Both the position numbers and the translations under genes were made by a program. From the NCBI RefSeq assembly GCF_004022485.1, contig NZ_CP034951.1:1364001-1428000 (forward strand): 64,000 nucleotides of DNA, given 5' to 3'. Every line of letters begins with the position of its first letter. Position 1 is the first letter of the stretch. The stretch comes from Aequorivita sp. H23M31 (lineage in GTDB: Bacteria; Bacteroidota; Bacteroidia; Flavobacteriales; Flavobacteriaceae). Of this stretch, positions 44,444-54,173 are shown in pieces. The notes beneath the pieces are model-generated. The model worked only from the letters and a program-made list of their open reading frames with translations. It made no database searches and was not told the origin of the DNA.

Positions 44444-46513
44444 ATGAAAAAGCTTCTACTTTCTTCGGCATTGCTAATAACTTCCTCTGCTGTCTTTGCA
44501 CAATTATATATACAGCCCGCTCCCAATGGGAACCCTCATCAAAATTACCTTACTGACTCCTATGTATATGTAAAAGGCGAGGTTCTTTATGTTGGTGGAA
44601 CTATAGAATTGCATAAAAACAAGCCTGCGAGTCCTCAGGGTCTTTCCGACGCCGAAGCAAGTATCTATTTACGGGGAGGAGGACAGCTAATTCAGGGAGG
44701 TAATGAATTTTCCAACAAAGGTGACGGCTTCCTCTCGGTATTACAGAGTACCGACCCTACCAACGCTTGGGCCTATTATTATTGGTGCTCTCCAGTAGGG
44801 AATCCGGATCCCTTAGTCCCGATGACCAATGGAACGAACAAAAATTTTGGAATTCATTCTATCTATGAATACCCTAAACTCTATAATTCCATCAATGGAC
44901 TTTCAATTAAAGCACGAGCGATAGACATTACTCCGTATAAAGAGGGTTTCACAAACAATTTGACCCTTACTATTTCGAAACGATGGCTTTATACCCATAT
45001 GGTGCCGGGTACTGAGGCTGAGGATAGTTATTTACGTATTAATGAAGAAAATGCGGTACCGCCAGGTTTTGGATTTACTATGAAAGGGGTTAATTGGGGG
45101 GATTTGACAACTAATGCTCCAATGGGAAAACTATTTTACGACTTTCGAGGTAGGCCTAATAATGGGGATTTTACAATTCCAGTTGAAGGCCCATCTGTAA
45201 CAGGTAATACGAATCCACCAACTGCAGCCAATATCAATGCTAAAATGACCTTAACAGGTAATCCTTATCCTTCAGCTTTAGATTTAAATAAACTTTTTTG
45301 GGATCCAGACAATACGTCCCTAGATTGTATTTATTATTACGATGAAGATAGATCGGTGATGTCACACTATTACAGTCTAAAGCCATACGGGTATGGAGTC
45401 TGGGTACCCTTGAACGAAGATCCTTATGATGATGGGGTTCCAAATATGAGTTATACCGGGGCATATACCCAACCCACATTTAATATATGGAATGCTGCTG
45501 GAGGACATGGTCCTGGTGGTGGTGGAACAGGACGCGATAATCCAAAGGCACGTTTCGCCCCTATCGGTCAAGGGTTTATGTTTGTAGGTAATGGGGATCC
45601 CGTAAACGAAGCTTTCGTTAAAATTAAGAACACCCATCGCATTTATATAAAAAATACGGCCGATCAAGTGTTTTATCGACCCACAGGAGAGGAGGGTGAG
45701 ATGGGGTTCTCGGCACAATCTGAGGGTGATGCCAATAGAGGAGGAGGCCCAGCTTTTGATTCTGCCGACAGCACCCCACAGATTGAAAACCTGATACCCA
45801 TGCTACGTCTGTATGTGGTTTTTGATGATGCCTTAACCCGAGATATGCTATTGGTATTTTCTCCAGAAACCACCGATGGTTACGATCGGGGTTACGATGC
45901 CTTGAGCCCAGGAGGAATGAAATCGGATGCGTATTTTCCTATTGGCCCAGATGGTGACCGAAAGCCTTACGTTATTCAAGGTACCAATTACGAGCCACGA
46001 AAGATGATTCCTGTTAGCTTTAAACTTCATAAGGAAAGTCAAATAGAGGTTCGCGCAGTGGAAGAAAACAGAAAACCCTATGAAAAAGTATATCTTTTTG
46101 ACCGGCAAGAAAATATTTACAGACCGTTAAGCGCGGTCCAAACTGCGGCCGGAACCTTTACACTTCCTGCTGGAGTTTATGACAATCGCTTTTTCCTCGT
46201 GTTCAGGGATGGTCCTAGAGTAGATCCTAACCAAGATCTAACCGACACCCGCGATAAGATGATGGCAAGCGTAAATATGTTTCAAAATAATCCCGCTCGT
46301 CAATTGGAGATAAAAAACCCGGATGGATATACTCTTAAAGCTGCCTATCTCTATGATATGAACGGTAAATTGGTTATTACGGACACCAATCTTGGGGATA
46401 GCAGTAATTACTCCATCTATACCGGAAACCTGAGTGATGCTATGTATATGGTAAAACTGGTTACCTCTGAAGATGTTACTCTTGATTATAAGGTAATGGT
46501 AATAAATAAATAG
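44444..46513 (+). CDS. T9SS type A sorting domain protein, large secreted
   Basis: 689 residues from the ATG at 44444 (MKKLLLSSALLITSSAVFA, signal peptide ending before QLYIQ). The body is beta-rich with no enzyme motif I recognise; WAYYYWCSPVGNPD and LTGNPYPSALDLNKLFWD recur in flavobacterial surface proteins. The last ~85 residues (MFQNNPARQLEIKNPDGYTL to MVKLVTSEDVTLDYKVMVINK) are a T9SS C-terminal sorting domain, which directs export through the outer membrane and attachment to the surface. An upstream in-frame ATG at 44399 was rejected because it precedes the signal peptide. A strong terminator follows. Confidence 0.9.
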   Translation: MKKLLLSSALLITSSAVFAQLYIQPAPNGNPHQNYLTDSYVYVKGEVLYVGGTIELHKNKPASPQGLSDAEASIYLRGGGQLIQGGNEFSNKGDGFLSVLQSTDPTNAWAYYYWCSPVGNPDPLVPMTNGTNKNFGIHSIYEYPKLYNSINGLSIKARAIDITPYKEGFTNNLTLTISKRWLYTHMVPGTEAEDSYLRINEENAVPPGFGFTMKGVNWGDLTTNAPMGKLFYDFRGRPNNGDFTIPVEGPSVTGNTNPPTAANINAKMTLTGNPYPSALDLNKLFWDPDNTSLDCIYYYDEDRSVMSHYYSLKPYGYGVWVPLNEDPYDDGVPNMSYTGAYTQPTFNIWNAAGGHGPGGGGTGRDNPKARFAPIGQGFMFVGNGDPVNEAFVKIKNTHRIYIKNTADQVFYRPTGEEGEMGFSAQSEGDANRGGGPAFDSADSTPQIENLIPMLRLYVVFDDALTRDMLLVFSPETTDGYDRGYDALSPGGMKSDAYFPIGPDGDRKPYVIQGTNYEPRKMIPVSFKLHKESQIEVRAVEENRKPYEKVYLFDRQENIYRPLSAVQTAAGTFTLPAGVYDNRFFLVFRDGPRVDPNQDLTDTRDKMMASVNMFQNNPARQLEIKNPDGYTLKAAYLYDMNGKLVITDTNLGDSSNYSIYTGNLSDAMYMVKLVTSEDVTLDYKVMVINK

Positions 46514-46532
46514 TAACCAAATACAATATTAG

Positions 46533-46562
46533 AAAATCCCGGATAGCCATATTCGGGATTTT
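46533..46562 (+). terminator. Rho-independent terminator of the T9SS gene
   Basis: AAAATCCCG pairs perfectly with CGGGATTTT across a 12-base loop and is followed by further Ts (TTTTATTATTTG). It lies 19 bases past the stop codon. Confidence 0.85.
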
Positions 46563-46692
46563 TTATTATTTGTCCTTACCGTTTAGATCCTATTTAAACC
46601 TCGGTTCGGTTCTCTGGGTCCTAGGCGCCTTTGCGGTAATATCTATTCACCGCAGAGCCGCCAAGGGATTCAAAGGGATATTTCTAGATACT

Positions 46693-47051
46693 AAAAAGAC
46701 CTCCTTAGTATTGAAAACCAATAAGGTTTTTTATTTGTGCTTCGACAGTATTCGTAATATATCTTGAGAAATAGACTTTTACAATGATTGTTCCGCTGAG
46801 CTTTACAAATATTCTCAGCCGTTCACAGATAAATCTCGATTCTTCTTCCTCAGTTTAAAACTCCGCGCAACTCCGCGTAATCTCTGCGCGACTCTGCGTG
46901 AAAATAGTATTAAAACTAAAAAGACCTCCTTAGCATTGATAACCAATGAGGTCTTTTTTACTTGTGCCTAGACAGTATTCGTAATATATCTTGAGAAATG
47001 ACTATTGTATTAAACCGAAAAGACCTCCTTAGCTTTAAAAACCAAGGAAGT
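46693..47051. repeat. Three copies of an AAAAGACCTCCTTAG hairpin unit
   Basis: Copies at 46693-46772 and 46918-46999 are about 80 bp long and nearly identical, including TGACAG/AGACAGTATTCGTAATAT and ATCTTGAGAAAT after the hairpin. A third, shorter copy is at 47018-47051. In copy 2 AGACCTC and CATTG pair with CAATG and AGGTCT, with T-runs on both strands, so each is a bidirectional terminator. The third is the likely rocD terminator. The whole 46563-47095 gap has no gene and also holds CTCTGCGTG-type words. Confidence 0.82.
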
Positions 47052-47095
47052 CATTTTAATATCTACGTCGAATAGACTTAATTAAACATACAGTT

Positions 47096-48337
47096 TTATT
47101 CGAACTCTTTTAAAGTTTTAATAATAATTGAAACACAATCCATCAATTGTTCCTCATTCATCACGAGTGGCGGAGCAAACCGAATAATATTGCCGTGGGT
47201 AGGTTTTGCCAATAGACCGTTATCTCTAAGTTTTAAACAGATATTCCAGGCAGTATCGCTATCCTCACCATCATTTATAACAATGGCGTTCAACAATCCT
47301 TTTCCCCTAACCAATTTTGTTATTTTGCTGGTTTCAATAAATTTGTTCAATTCACTACGGAAAAGTTTTCCCAGTTTTTCTGCATTTTCAGCCAACTTCT
47401 CATCGCGTACAACACTCAGAGCTGCCATTGCTACTGCAGCTGCCACAGGATTTCCACCAAATGTAGAACCGTGGTTACCCGGCTGTATCACACTCATTAT
47501 CTCATCATCGGCCAAGACCGCTGAAACGGGATAGGCACCACCACTAAGCGCCTTACCCAAAATCAAAAGATCGGGTTTTACGTTTTCATGGTCGCAGGCC
47601 AAAATTTTCCCGGTACGTGCAATCCCTGTTTGTACTTCATCAGCAATAAAGAGAACATTATATTTATCGCATAGCGCTTTCGCTTTGCTCAAATATCCTT
47701 CAGAAGGAACATATACGCCAGCTTCTCCCTGGATAGGTTCTACCAAGAAACCTGCAATATTTTTATTGTTTTCCAACTCTTGTTCCAGCGCATCCAGATT
47801 ATCATATTCTATCTTTATAAAACCTTTTGTATAAGGTCCAAAATTTTTGCGCGCCACAGGATCATTGCTAAACGAGATAATGGTTGTTGTACGTCCATGA
47901 AAGTTATTTGCACAGACTACTATTTCAGCTTCGTTTTCATCAAGACCTTTCTTTTCATAAGCCCACTTTCTACATATTTTTAAAGCAGTTTCCACAGCCT
48001 CGGCTCCCGTATTCATAGGCAGTAATTTGTCGAAACCGAAAAAATCGCAGGCAAATTCCTCGTACTTACCAAGCATATCATTATAAAAAGCCCGAGAGGT
48101 CAATGCCAGCGTTTTGGATTGTTCCGTAACTGCCGCCACGATTTTTGGATGGCAATGTCCTTGGTTTACCGCCGAATAGGCCGAAAGGAAATCGTAATAT
48201 TTCTTGCCTTCCACATCCCACACATATACACCTTCTCCCCTATGCAAAACCACAGGAAGTGGATGGTAATTGTGCGCTCCATACTTGTTTTCCAAATCGA
48301 TAGCCTTTTGTGAGGCTGTTTGTTCCATAACTGACAT
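47096..48337 (-). CDS. rocD: Ornithine aminotransferase
   Basis: 413 residues. PLP enzyme converting ornithine and 2-oxoglutarate to glutamate semialdehyde and glutamate. [38 protein letters not shown], the PLP lysine in [17 protein letters not shown] and [20 protein letters not shown] are those of class III aminotransferases, and [20 protein letters not shown] at the N-terminus is specific to ornithine aminotransferases. Divergent from rlmD, minus strand, followed by the repeat hairpins. Confidence 0.95.
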   Translation of the reverse strand: MSVMEQTASQKAIDLENKYGAHNYHPLPVVLHRGEGVYVWDVEGKKYYDFLSAYSAVNQGHCHPKIVAAVTEQSKTLALTSRAFYNDMLGKYEEFACDFFGFDKLLPMNTGAEAVETALKICRKWAYEKKGLDENEAEIVVCANNFHGRTTTIISFSNDPVARKNFGPYTKGFIKIEYDNLDALEQELENNKNIAGFLVEPIQGEAGVYVPSEGYLSKAKALCDKYNVLFIADEVQTGIARTGKILACDHENVKPDLLILGKALSGGAYPVSAVLADDEIMSVIQPGNHGSTFGGNPVAAAVAMAALSVVRDEKLAENAEKLGKLFRSELNKFIETSKITKLVRGKGLLNAIVINDGEDSDTAWNICLKLRDNGLLAKPTHGNIIRFAPPLVMNEEQLMDCVSIIIKTLKEFE

Positions 48338-48518
48338 AAGATTGTAAATTTTGTAGTAAATAAATAGAATTCCCTAACCCGATTAAAGTTCCTCAATAAA
48401 ACATTGAAAAATTGGTGTAAATCGACTTCGGGGAGAGGAATACATTAAGGCACGCAAATTACTAAATTTCTCGCATATCTTTTGGCGCTTTAACAGGAAT
48501 TAAACCTAACAATTATGC

Positions 48519-48526
48519 TATTTTTG
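48519..48526 (+). promoter_or_regulatory. Candidate -7 promoter element TATTTTTG for rlmD
   Basis: Matches TAnnTTTG and lies only five bases before the rlmD ATG, which would make the transcript leaderless or nearly so. No clear -33 box was found. Confidence 0.4.
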
Positions 48527-48531
48527 CGCCT

Positions 48532-49941
48532 ATGGCAAGGAAAAACAAGCAGATAGTTTTGGAAAACATCGAGGTTATCGATGCAGGCGCAAAGGGCAAG
48601 GCCGTAGCCAAAGCACCGGATGGTCGGGTTGTATTTATTGACAATGCGATACCAGGCGATGTGGTAACAGTGCAGACTTATAAGAAAAAGAAAGGTTTTT
48701 ACGAGGGAAAGGCAATTTCATTCTCCAAATATTCCGAAAAGCGTGTGGAGCCTGTCTGCCCACATTTTGGGGTTTGTGGTGGTTGCAAATGGCAAAATTT
48801 GGCCTACGAACATCAGCTTTTTTATAAACAGAATGAAGTAGAGCAAAACCTTAAGCGCATAGGAAAAGTTGAATTGCCGCCTGTCCTTCCCATTTTAGGA
48901 TCTGCCAAACAATATTTCTATCGCAATAAGATGGAATTTTCCTTTAGCGATAGCAAATGGCTCACTCTCGCACAAATAAGAAGTGGGGAAGTAATTGAGG
49001 ATAGAAATGCCCTGGGTTTCCATATTCCCGGTATGTGGGATAAGATTTTGGATCTTGATGTTTGCTATCTACAGGAAGAACCCAGTAATGCCATTCGCGA
49101 TTTTGTAAAGATGAAGGCGGAGGAGCTTGGACTTTCATTTTTTAATACCCGAAATCAAGATGGGTTTTTGCGAACCTTAATGCTGCGCACTTCCTCCACC
49201 GGCGAAGTGATGGTGTTGCTTCAGTTTTATTATGAAGACGAAACAAATAGGGATTTACTCCTGCAAGCGGTTGCCGAAAAATTTCCGAATATAACCTCAC
49301 TACTCTATGTAATCAATTCTAAAGGAAACGATACGCTATATGATCAGGAGATTATGTTATATTATGGTCGAGACCACATTTTTGAGGAAATGGAAGGGCT
49401 TAAATTTAAGATTAATGCCAAATCATTTTACCAGACCAATAGCGAACAGGCTTATGAACTCTATAAAATAACACGAGATTTTGCGGGACTTACCGGCAAT
49501 GAATTGGTTTACGACCTTTATACAGGTACGGGCACCATTGCACAGTTTGTCTCTGGAAAGGCGAGGAAGGTAATTGGTGTAGAGGTAGTTCCAGATGCCA
49601 TTTACGCTGCGAAGGAAAATGCTGTATTGAACAATATAGACAACGTTGAGTTCTATGTAGGAGATATGAAAAAAGTATTCAATCAGGAATTTATCAAAAC
49701 CCATGGAAAGCCGGATGTGGTTATTACCGACCCTCCCCGGGACGGGATGCACGCCGATGTTGTTTTACAATTACTTAACCTCGATGCGCAAAAGATTGTA
49801 TATGTAAGCTGTAATAGCGCTACCCAAGCTCGCGATCTGGCTCTTTTAGATTCAAAATACAAAGTGACGCGCGTACAACCTGTTGATATGTTTCCGCAGA
49901 CGCACCACGTTGAAAATGTTGTACTTTTGGAAAAACGTTGA
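48532..49941 (+). CDS. rlmD: 23S rRNA (uracil-5-)-methyltransferase RlmD
   Basis: 469 residues. N-terminal TRAM domain (VIDAGAKGKAVAKAPDGRVV), then the 4Fe-4S cysteines in CPHFGVCGGCKWQNL and a fourth Cys further on. The SAM fold has FYQTNSEQAYELY, DLYTGTGTIAQFV, and ITDPPRDGM; the catalytic cysteine is in YVSCNSATQARDL. It adds m5U to 23S rRNA. The nearest alternative, TrmA, lacks the TRAM domain and Fe-S cysteines. Downstream genes follow within 18 bases, suggesting an operon. Confidence 0.95.
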   Translation: MARKNKQIVLENIEVIDAGAKGKAVAKAPDGRVVFIDNAIPGDVVTVQTYKKKKGFYEGKAISFSKYSEKRVEPVCPHFGVCGGCKWQNLAYEHQLFYKQNEVEQNLKRIGKVELPPVLPILGSAKQYFYRNKMEFSFSDSKWLTLAQIRSGEVIEDRNALGFHIPGMWDKILDLDVCYLQEEPSNAIRDFVKMKAEELGLSFFNTRNQDGFLRTLMLRTSSTGEVMVLLQFYYEDETNRDLLLQAVAEKFPNITSLLYVINSKGNDTLYDQEIMLYYGRDHIFEEMEGLKFKINAKSFYQTNSEQAYELYKITRDFAGLTGNELVYDLYTGTGTIAQFVSGKARKVIGVEVVPDAIYAAKENAVLNNIDNVEFYVGDMKKVFNQEFIKTHGKPDVVITDPPRDGMHADVVLQLLNLDAQKIVYVSCNSATQARDLALLDSKYKVTRVQPVDMFPQTHHVENVVLLEKR

Positions 49942-49958
49942 TTTATACAACCGCCTAA

Positions 49959-50456
49959 ATGATTAAAAGAATAATTTTTCTTCTGTTGCCCATTCTGCTT
50001 TTTAATGGCTGTACTCGGGATGATATCTGTCCTGAAGGAACGGCGACCACTCCCAAATTAGTTTTGGTTTTTAAAAACGATGTCCTTCGCGAAAATAGAA
50101 AAGAGGTAAAGGGCCTTAGCGTTGAAACCGATTATGAGAATTCGATTTTGGTTTTGGCAACAACAACTACAGATTCTATTGCTATTCCATTGAGCACAAC
50201 TTCCGATACCACGAAGTACCGATTTATACGCACCCTGGGAACTGGAAATCTAACTGAAATAAATATAGATAGGGTCATGTTTATTTACAATAGAAAGGAC
50301 TTGTATGTTACCCGAGCTTGTGGATTTAAAACGGAATTCTACAATTTGCAGGCAATCCTCGAAGATGAAGGAAGCGAAAATTGGATAAAAAATATTACAA
50401 AAAACAGAGACACCATTAATGATGAGAATAAAGCACATTTTACTTTTTATCATTAG
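49959..50456 (+). CDS. Lipoprotein, DUF6452-like
   Basis: 165 residues. MIKRIIFLLLPILLFNGC is a lipoprotein signal with lipobox FNGC; the mature part starts TRDDICPEGTATTPKLVLVF, the pattern of DUF6452 proteins of flavobacteria. It is beta-rich and lipid-anchored in the cell envelope, with unknown function. It starts 17 bases after rlmD and overlaps the next gene by 35 bases, so the three form an operon; rlmD-DUF6452-DUF6048 order is one I recognise as common. Confidence 0.78.
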   Translation: MIKRIIFLLLPILLFNGCTRDDICPEGTATTPKLVLVFKNDVLRENRKEVKGLSVETDYENSILVLATTTTDSIAIPLSTTSDTTKYRFIRTLGTGNLTEINIDRVMFIYNRKDLYVTRACGFKTEFYNLQAILEDEGSENWIKNITKNRDTINDENKAHFTFYH

Positions 50457-51132
50457 TATTCTGTTCAGCGTCCATTCTTTGGCGCAGAACAATGATGAAA
50501 AAACCAACGACACCCTTCCCCGCATTGAAAAATATGGGCTTAGGGTGGGTGTAGATTTGGCCAAACCCTTACGCTCCCTTATAGAAAATGGATATTCGGG
50601 TTTTGAGATAGTTGGGGATTTCCGCGTAACCAAAAGATTTTATGCTGCCCTGGAATTGGGAAATGAAAAAAAGGATTGGATCGAACCTTATGTTTCTTCA
50701 AGAACGAGCGGAAGTTATGCGAAATTGGGATTTGATTACAATGCCTACGAAAATTGGCTGGGGATGAGAAACGCCATCAACCTCGGTATGCGTTATGGAT
50801 TTTCTAATTTTAATGAGACGCTTTTAAGTTATCGGGTTTATACCGATACTCCTGCTTTTCCGGCTGAAGTAGTAACAATCCCTATAGAATACGATAATCT
50901 ATCAGCACATTGGGCTGAATTTATCTTCAGCATCAAGACAGAAATTGTCACAAATTTGTATCTATCCCTAAATTTACAGCTAAAACTGAAGCTAGCAGAA
51001 ACCTCCCCCGATAATTTCGCTAACCTCTATATTCCCGGATTTAACCGGACGTATGATTATAGTGATTTCGGAGTGGGTTATGGTTATACCATTTCGTATT
51101 TGGTTCCTATTTTTAAGAAAAAGAAAAACTAA
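50422..51132 (+). CDS. Outer-membrane beta-barrel-like protein, DUF6048-like
   Basis: 236 residues from ATG 50422 (MRIKHILLFIISILFSVHSL, signal peptide ending near AQ). LRVGVDLAKPLRSLIENGYS and later alternating hydrophobic strands (GMRYGFSNFNETLLSYRVYT, VGYGYTISYLVPIFKKKKN) suggest a small barrel. It overlaps the DUF6452-like lipoprotein gene by 35 bases, so the two probably function together in the outer membrane. Function is unknown. Confidence 0.78.
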   Translation: MRIKHILLFIISILFSVHSLAQNNDEKTNDTLPRIEKYGLRVGVDLAKPLRSLIENGYSGFEIVGDFRVTKRFYAALELGNEKKDWIEPYVSSRTSGSYAKLGFDYNAYENWLGMRNAINLGMRYGFSNFNETLLSYRVYTDTPAFPAEVVTIPIEYDNLSAHWAEFIFSIKTEIVTNLYLSLNLQLKLKLAETSPDNFANLYIPGFNRTYDYSDFGVGYGYTISYLVPIFKKKKN

Positions 51133-51555
51133 TGATAATTGTATAACGAATAACGATGACTTAATAATCTCGCGGAAAAATTAAGCTTTTCTAATCGCTT
51201 ACTTCCATTCGTGAGACATTTCTACGATGGTGAAAGTTGCTTTTTTCCGCAAAGTTCACTCCTCTCTACACAGGCGGATTTTCACTATTATAGGGTGATG
51301 GATGATGGTTTGAGGGTTGACGGTGATTAACTTTGTACGACCTTGATACAGGTCGAATCATTTTTATAAATTCCAGATCCAAGGTTTCTAAGTGTTTTGA
51401 AAGCACCTCCAAAGCAGAAACTAAAATGACTACAGTTTGCACTTTCAAAATGTATCGATGAAACTGCCACTGAAAACTGCGACTCCAGCTAATTACTGGC
51501 TACTGGTGACTTGCCAATGACCACTGAATACTGTATACTGACCACTCACTTCCGC
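51133..51555. other. Intergenic region with ACTG-type repeat words
   Basis: 423 bp between convergent genes. From about 51460 to 51555 it is built of repeated CCACTGAATACTG, ACTGGTGACTTG and CACTCACTTCCGCTCACTG words. A 60-codon minus-strand frame at 51266-51448 has no protein-like features. No clear terminator was seen. Confidence 0.55.
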
Positions 51556-52713
51556 TCACTGCTTCGCAGCCTTTCTGCTTCCCTCGTACATTTCATATCG
51601 AACTAGTCTGGCCTCCAGCTTTCCATTAAAGAGCTTTATTTTCTTTGAGGGCCGTAGGCCTACAAATTTCAAGGCTTCCATATTTGAGGTTATCATCCAG
51701 GCTTGTGTCCCCGGATAACCTCGTTTTAATGTATTGCCAATAGAACTGTAAAAATTTTCTGCATCGTTTAAAGAAAGGCGTTCATCGTAGGGAGGGTTGA
51801 AAATGATGTACGACGGAGCTGCTTTTTCTTTTTCACTCTCAAAAAAGTCCTGCTGTTCCACTTCTATAAACTCTTGCAGATTTGCATTTTTAATATTTTC
51901 CTTGGCTTTTTTAATGGCGATGGCATCAAGATCATATCCATAGATTTTATGGGAGAAATCACGAATCTTTTTAAGTGCCGCTGCTTCGATCATTTCATAT
52001 AGATCGACATCAAAATCCGGCCAGGTTTCAAATCCAAATTCCTCTCTATTTAAATTAGGTGGAATATTACAGGCAATCATCGCTGCCTCGGTAAGAATTG
52101 TTCCTCCACCACACATGGGATCAAGAAGATCGCATTGGCCATTCCATCCAGAAAGCATAATAATACCAGCTGCTAAAACTTCATTTATTGGAGCGAAAAC
52201 GCTTTCGGTTTTATAGCCCCTTTTATGCAAGGATTCTCCTGAACTATCCAGTGAAACCGTACAGATGTTCCGATCTATATGAATGTTTATTCGGAGAGTA
52301 GGATGGTCTAAATCTACGTTAGGCCGCTCGCCCGTTTTATCCCGAAAACGATCAACAATGGCATCTTTTGTCTTTAGGGCAATATATTGTGAATGTGTAA
52401 ATACATCGGAAAACACTGTAGCATTTACGGCGAGTGTTCCGTTTACATCCATATATTGTTCCCATTCAATATCATAAATCTTCTTATAAAGATCTTCTTC
52501 CGTGAAAATATTAAAGACAGTAATAGGTTTTAAAATCTTTATAGCAGTTCGGCAGCATAGGTTGGCTTTGTACATAAACCCTGTATCACCTTCAAATGAA
52601 ACATTCCGGATTCCTATTTCGATGGATGAGCCCCCGAGTTGACGAAGTTCTTGAGCCAAAAGCTCCTCTAGTCCGAATAGAGTTTTTGCGACCATTTTAA
52701 AATTCATTGCCAT
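51556..52713 (-). CDS. THUMP-domain RNA methyltransferase, RlmL N-domain/YpsC type
   Basis: 385 residues. N-terminal ferredoxin-like and THUMP domains (to about 160: FGLEELLAQELRQLGG, SQYIALKTKDAIVDRFRDK), then a Rossmann methyltransferase with SAM motif LLDPMCGGGTILTEAAMIA and catalytic NPPYDERLS. The NPPY motif implies N2-guanine (or N6-adenine) methylation; the YpsC/RlmL group modifies 23S rRNA guanine. It may be mis-named as a DNA methylase in older annotations. Divergent from the next gene, sharing a palindromic promoter at 52735-52757. Confidence 0.9.
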   Translation of the reverse strand: MAMNFKMVAKTLFGLEELLAQELRQLGGSSIEIGIRNVSFEGDTGFMYKANLCCRTAIKILKPITVFNIFTEEDLYKKIYDIEWEQYMDVNGTLAVNATVFSDVFTHSQYIALKTKDAIVDRFRDKTGERPNVDLDHPTLRINIHIDRNICTVSLDSSGESLHKRGYKTESVFAPINEVLAAGIIMLSGWNGQCDLLDPMCGGGTILTEAAMIACNIPPNLNREEFGFETWPDFDVDLYEMIEAAALKKIRDFSHKIYGYDLDAIAIKKAKENIKNANLQEFIEVEQQDFFESEKEKAAPSYIIFNPPYDERLSLNDAENFYSSIGNTLKRGYPGTQAWMITSNMEALKFVGLRPSKKIKLFNGKLEARLVRYEMYEGSRKAAKQ

Positions 52714-52734
52714 AGGACATTTTCAAGATTTAGA

Positions 52735-52757
52735 TGCAAAAATACAGTATTTTTGCA
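52735..52757. promoter_or_regulatory. Perfect 23-bp palindrome forming divergent -7 elements
   Basis: TGCAAAAATAC, a central A, then the exact reverse complement of the first half. Each strand contains TATTTTTG (plus 52748-52755; minus 52744-52737), matching TAnnTTTG. Plus-strand element lies 18 bases before the ATG at 52774, and the minus element 23 bases before the ATG at 52713. It looks like overlapping divergent promoters or a shared operator. Confidence 0.65.
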
Positions 52758-52773
52758 GGGCGAAACGATAACT

Positions 52774-53505
52774 ATGCAAAAAGAAGACGAAGCTTGGTAC
52801 GCGTCGTGGTTCAACACACCTTATTACCATCTGCTTTACAAAGATAGGGACCATCGAGAGGCTGCTCTTTTTATGAATACCCTTACAAGCTATTTAAATC
52901 TGAAAGAAAATGACAGTATTCTGGACCTTGCTTGCGGAAGGGGCCGTCATTCCAAATATTTATCCAGGAGGGGATTTGATGTAACGGGAGTAGATCTTTC
53001 AGAAGAAAGCATAGCCTACGCCAAGCAGTTTGAAAATATAAATCTACATTTTGCCGTTCACGATATGTGCGTTCCATATCCACAAAAATTTGATGCCGTA
53101 TTCAATCTATTTACAAGCTATGGCTATTTTAAAAACGATATCGACAATCTAAGAACGATCAAATCTATAAAAGCAGAATTAAAACCAGGAGGTTATGGAG
53201 TAATCGATTTTCTGAACGTAAAATTGGCAATTGATAATTTGGTGCCCCGAGAAAAAAAGAAGGTAGGGGGAATTACTTTTGAAATTGAAAAGTATATTGA
53301 AAACGGATTTATCTTTAAAAATATCCGATTTAACGATAAGGGAGAAAACCACTCCTATACGGAACGAGTAAAAGCACTGACTTTAAAAGATTTCCAAACA
53401 TTTTTTAAACAAGCTGAAGTAGAAATAAAGGCTGTTTTTGGCGACTATCATTTAGCAGATTTTGATGAAAAAACCTCGGAAAGGTTGATACTAATATTCC
53501 ATTGA
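52774..53505 (+). CDS. SAM-dependent methyltransferase, class I
   Basis: 243 residues from ATG 52774 (MQKEDEAWYASWFNTPYYHL). SAM motif I ILDLACGRGRHSKYLSRRGF at residues 50-69, followed by DVTGVDLSEESIAYA. Rest of the Rossmann fold is intact. FNTPYYHLLYKDRDHREA is a flavobacterial family signature, but the substrate is not known; small molecules are more likely than RNA because there is no RNA-binding domain. It overlaps the ZIP transporter by one base (TGATG), so the two are co-translated. Confidence 0.9.
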   Translation: MQKEDEAWYASWFNTPYYHLLYKDRDHREAALFMNTLTSYLNLKENDSILDLACGRGRHSKYLSRRGFDVTGVDLSEESIAYAKQFENINLHFAVHDMCVPYPQKFDAVFNLFTSYGYFKNDIDNLRTIKSIKAELKPGGYGVIDFLNVKLAIDNLVPREKKKVGGITFEIEKYIENGFIFKNIRFNDKGENHSYTERVKALTLKDFQTFFKQAEVEIKAVFGDYHLADFDEKTSERLILIFH

Positions 53506-54173
53506 TGAACTATCTTTTATTGTTTTTGGCCGTAGTAGCCGGCTACATTGTGGCTCTTATTCTACGAAAAAAGGATTTAAAAAACATGGAGGTCTTTATG
53601 GCCTTTAGTGGAGCTTTTTTACTTTCCATAACGGTATTTGAACTCCTTCCAAAAGTCTTTGAATCTCCATCTAAAAGCATCGGCGTGTATATTATGCTTG
53701 GGATTCTCCTACAAATATTTCTGGAGTTTTTCTCTAAAGGAGCAGAGCATGGCCACGTTCACCTACACTCTGAAAACAAGCATTTTCCCTGGATCTTGTT
53801 TATTAGCTTGAGCATTCACGCTTTTATGGAAGGGTTCCCCATTTCCGAAGAAAATAATTTATTGGTTGCAATTATTATCCATAAAATTCCAGTTGCCATT
53901 ATATTATCCTTCTTTTTTATAACAGCTGGCTACAAGCAATCGACTACCCTGTTCTTTTTATTTTTCTTTGGAGTCATGACTCCTTTGGGAAACTTTATTT
54001 CCAACCATTACGAATTTGTACATCAATACGAAACCCAGATAACCGCAGTGGTGATTGGAATATTTCTGCACGTTTCAACAACTATCCTATTTGAAAGTTC
54101 GAAAAACCACAAATTCCATCCTGCAAAAATGGCCGCTGTAATTGTGGCAATCGGGATGGCATATCTTCTTTAA
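53505..54173 (+). CDS. ZIP-family metal transporter
   Basis: 222 residues from ATG 53505, eight predicted membrane helices, short as usual for bacterial ZIPs. A histidine-rich loop HGHVHLHSENKH sits between helices 3 and 4. Metal-binding helices contain SIHAFMEGFPI and IIHKIPVAI, matching the ZIP signature HxxxEG and HKxP. It should import zinc or another divalent cation. Its ATG overlaps the methyltransferase stop by one base. Confidence 0.9.
   Translation: MNYLLLFLAVVAGYIVALILRKKDLKNMEVFMAFSGAFLLSITVFELLPKVFESPSKSIGVYIMLGILLQIFLEFFSKGAEHGHVHLHSENKHFPWILFISLSIHAFMEGFPISEENNLLVAIIIHKIPVAIILSFFFITAGYKQSTTLFFLFFFGVMTPLGNFISNHYEFVHQYETQITAVVIGIFLHVSTTILFESSKNHKFHPAKMAAVIVAIGMAYLL

Noticed and set aside
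51266..51448. 60-codon minus-strand frame MKVQTVVILVSALEVL
   Set aside because: Short, lies in repeat-rich intergenic DNA and has no recognisable family or upstream gene context.
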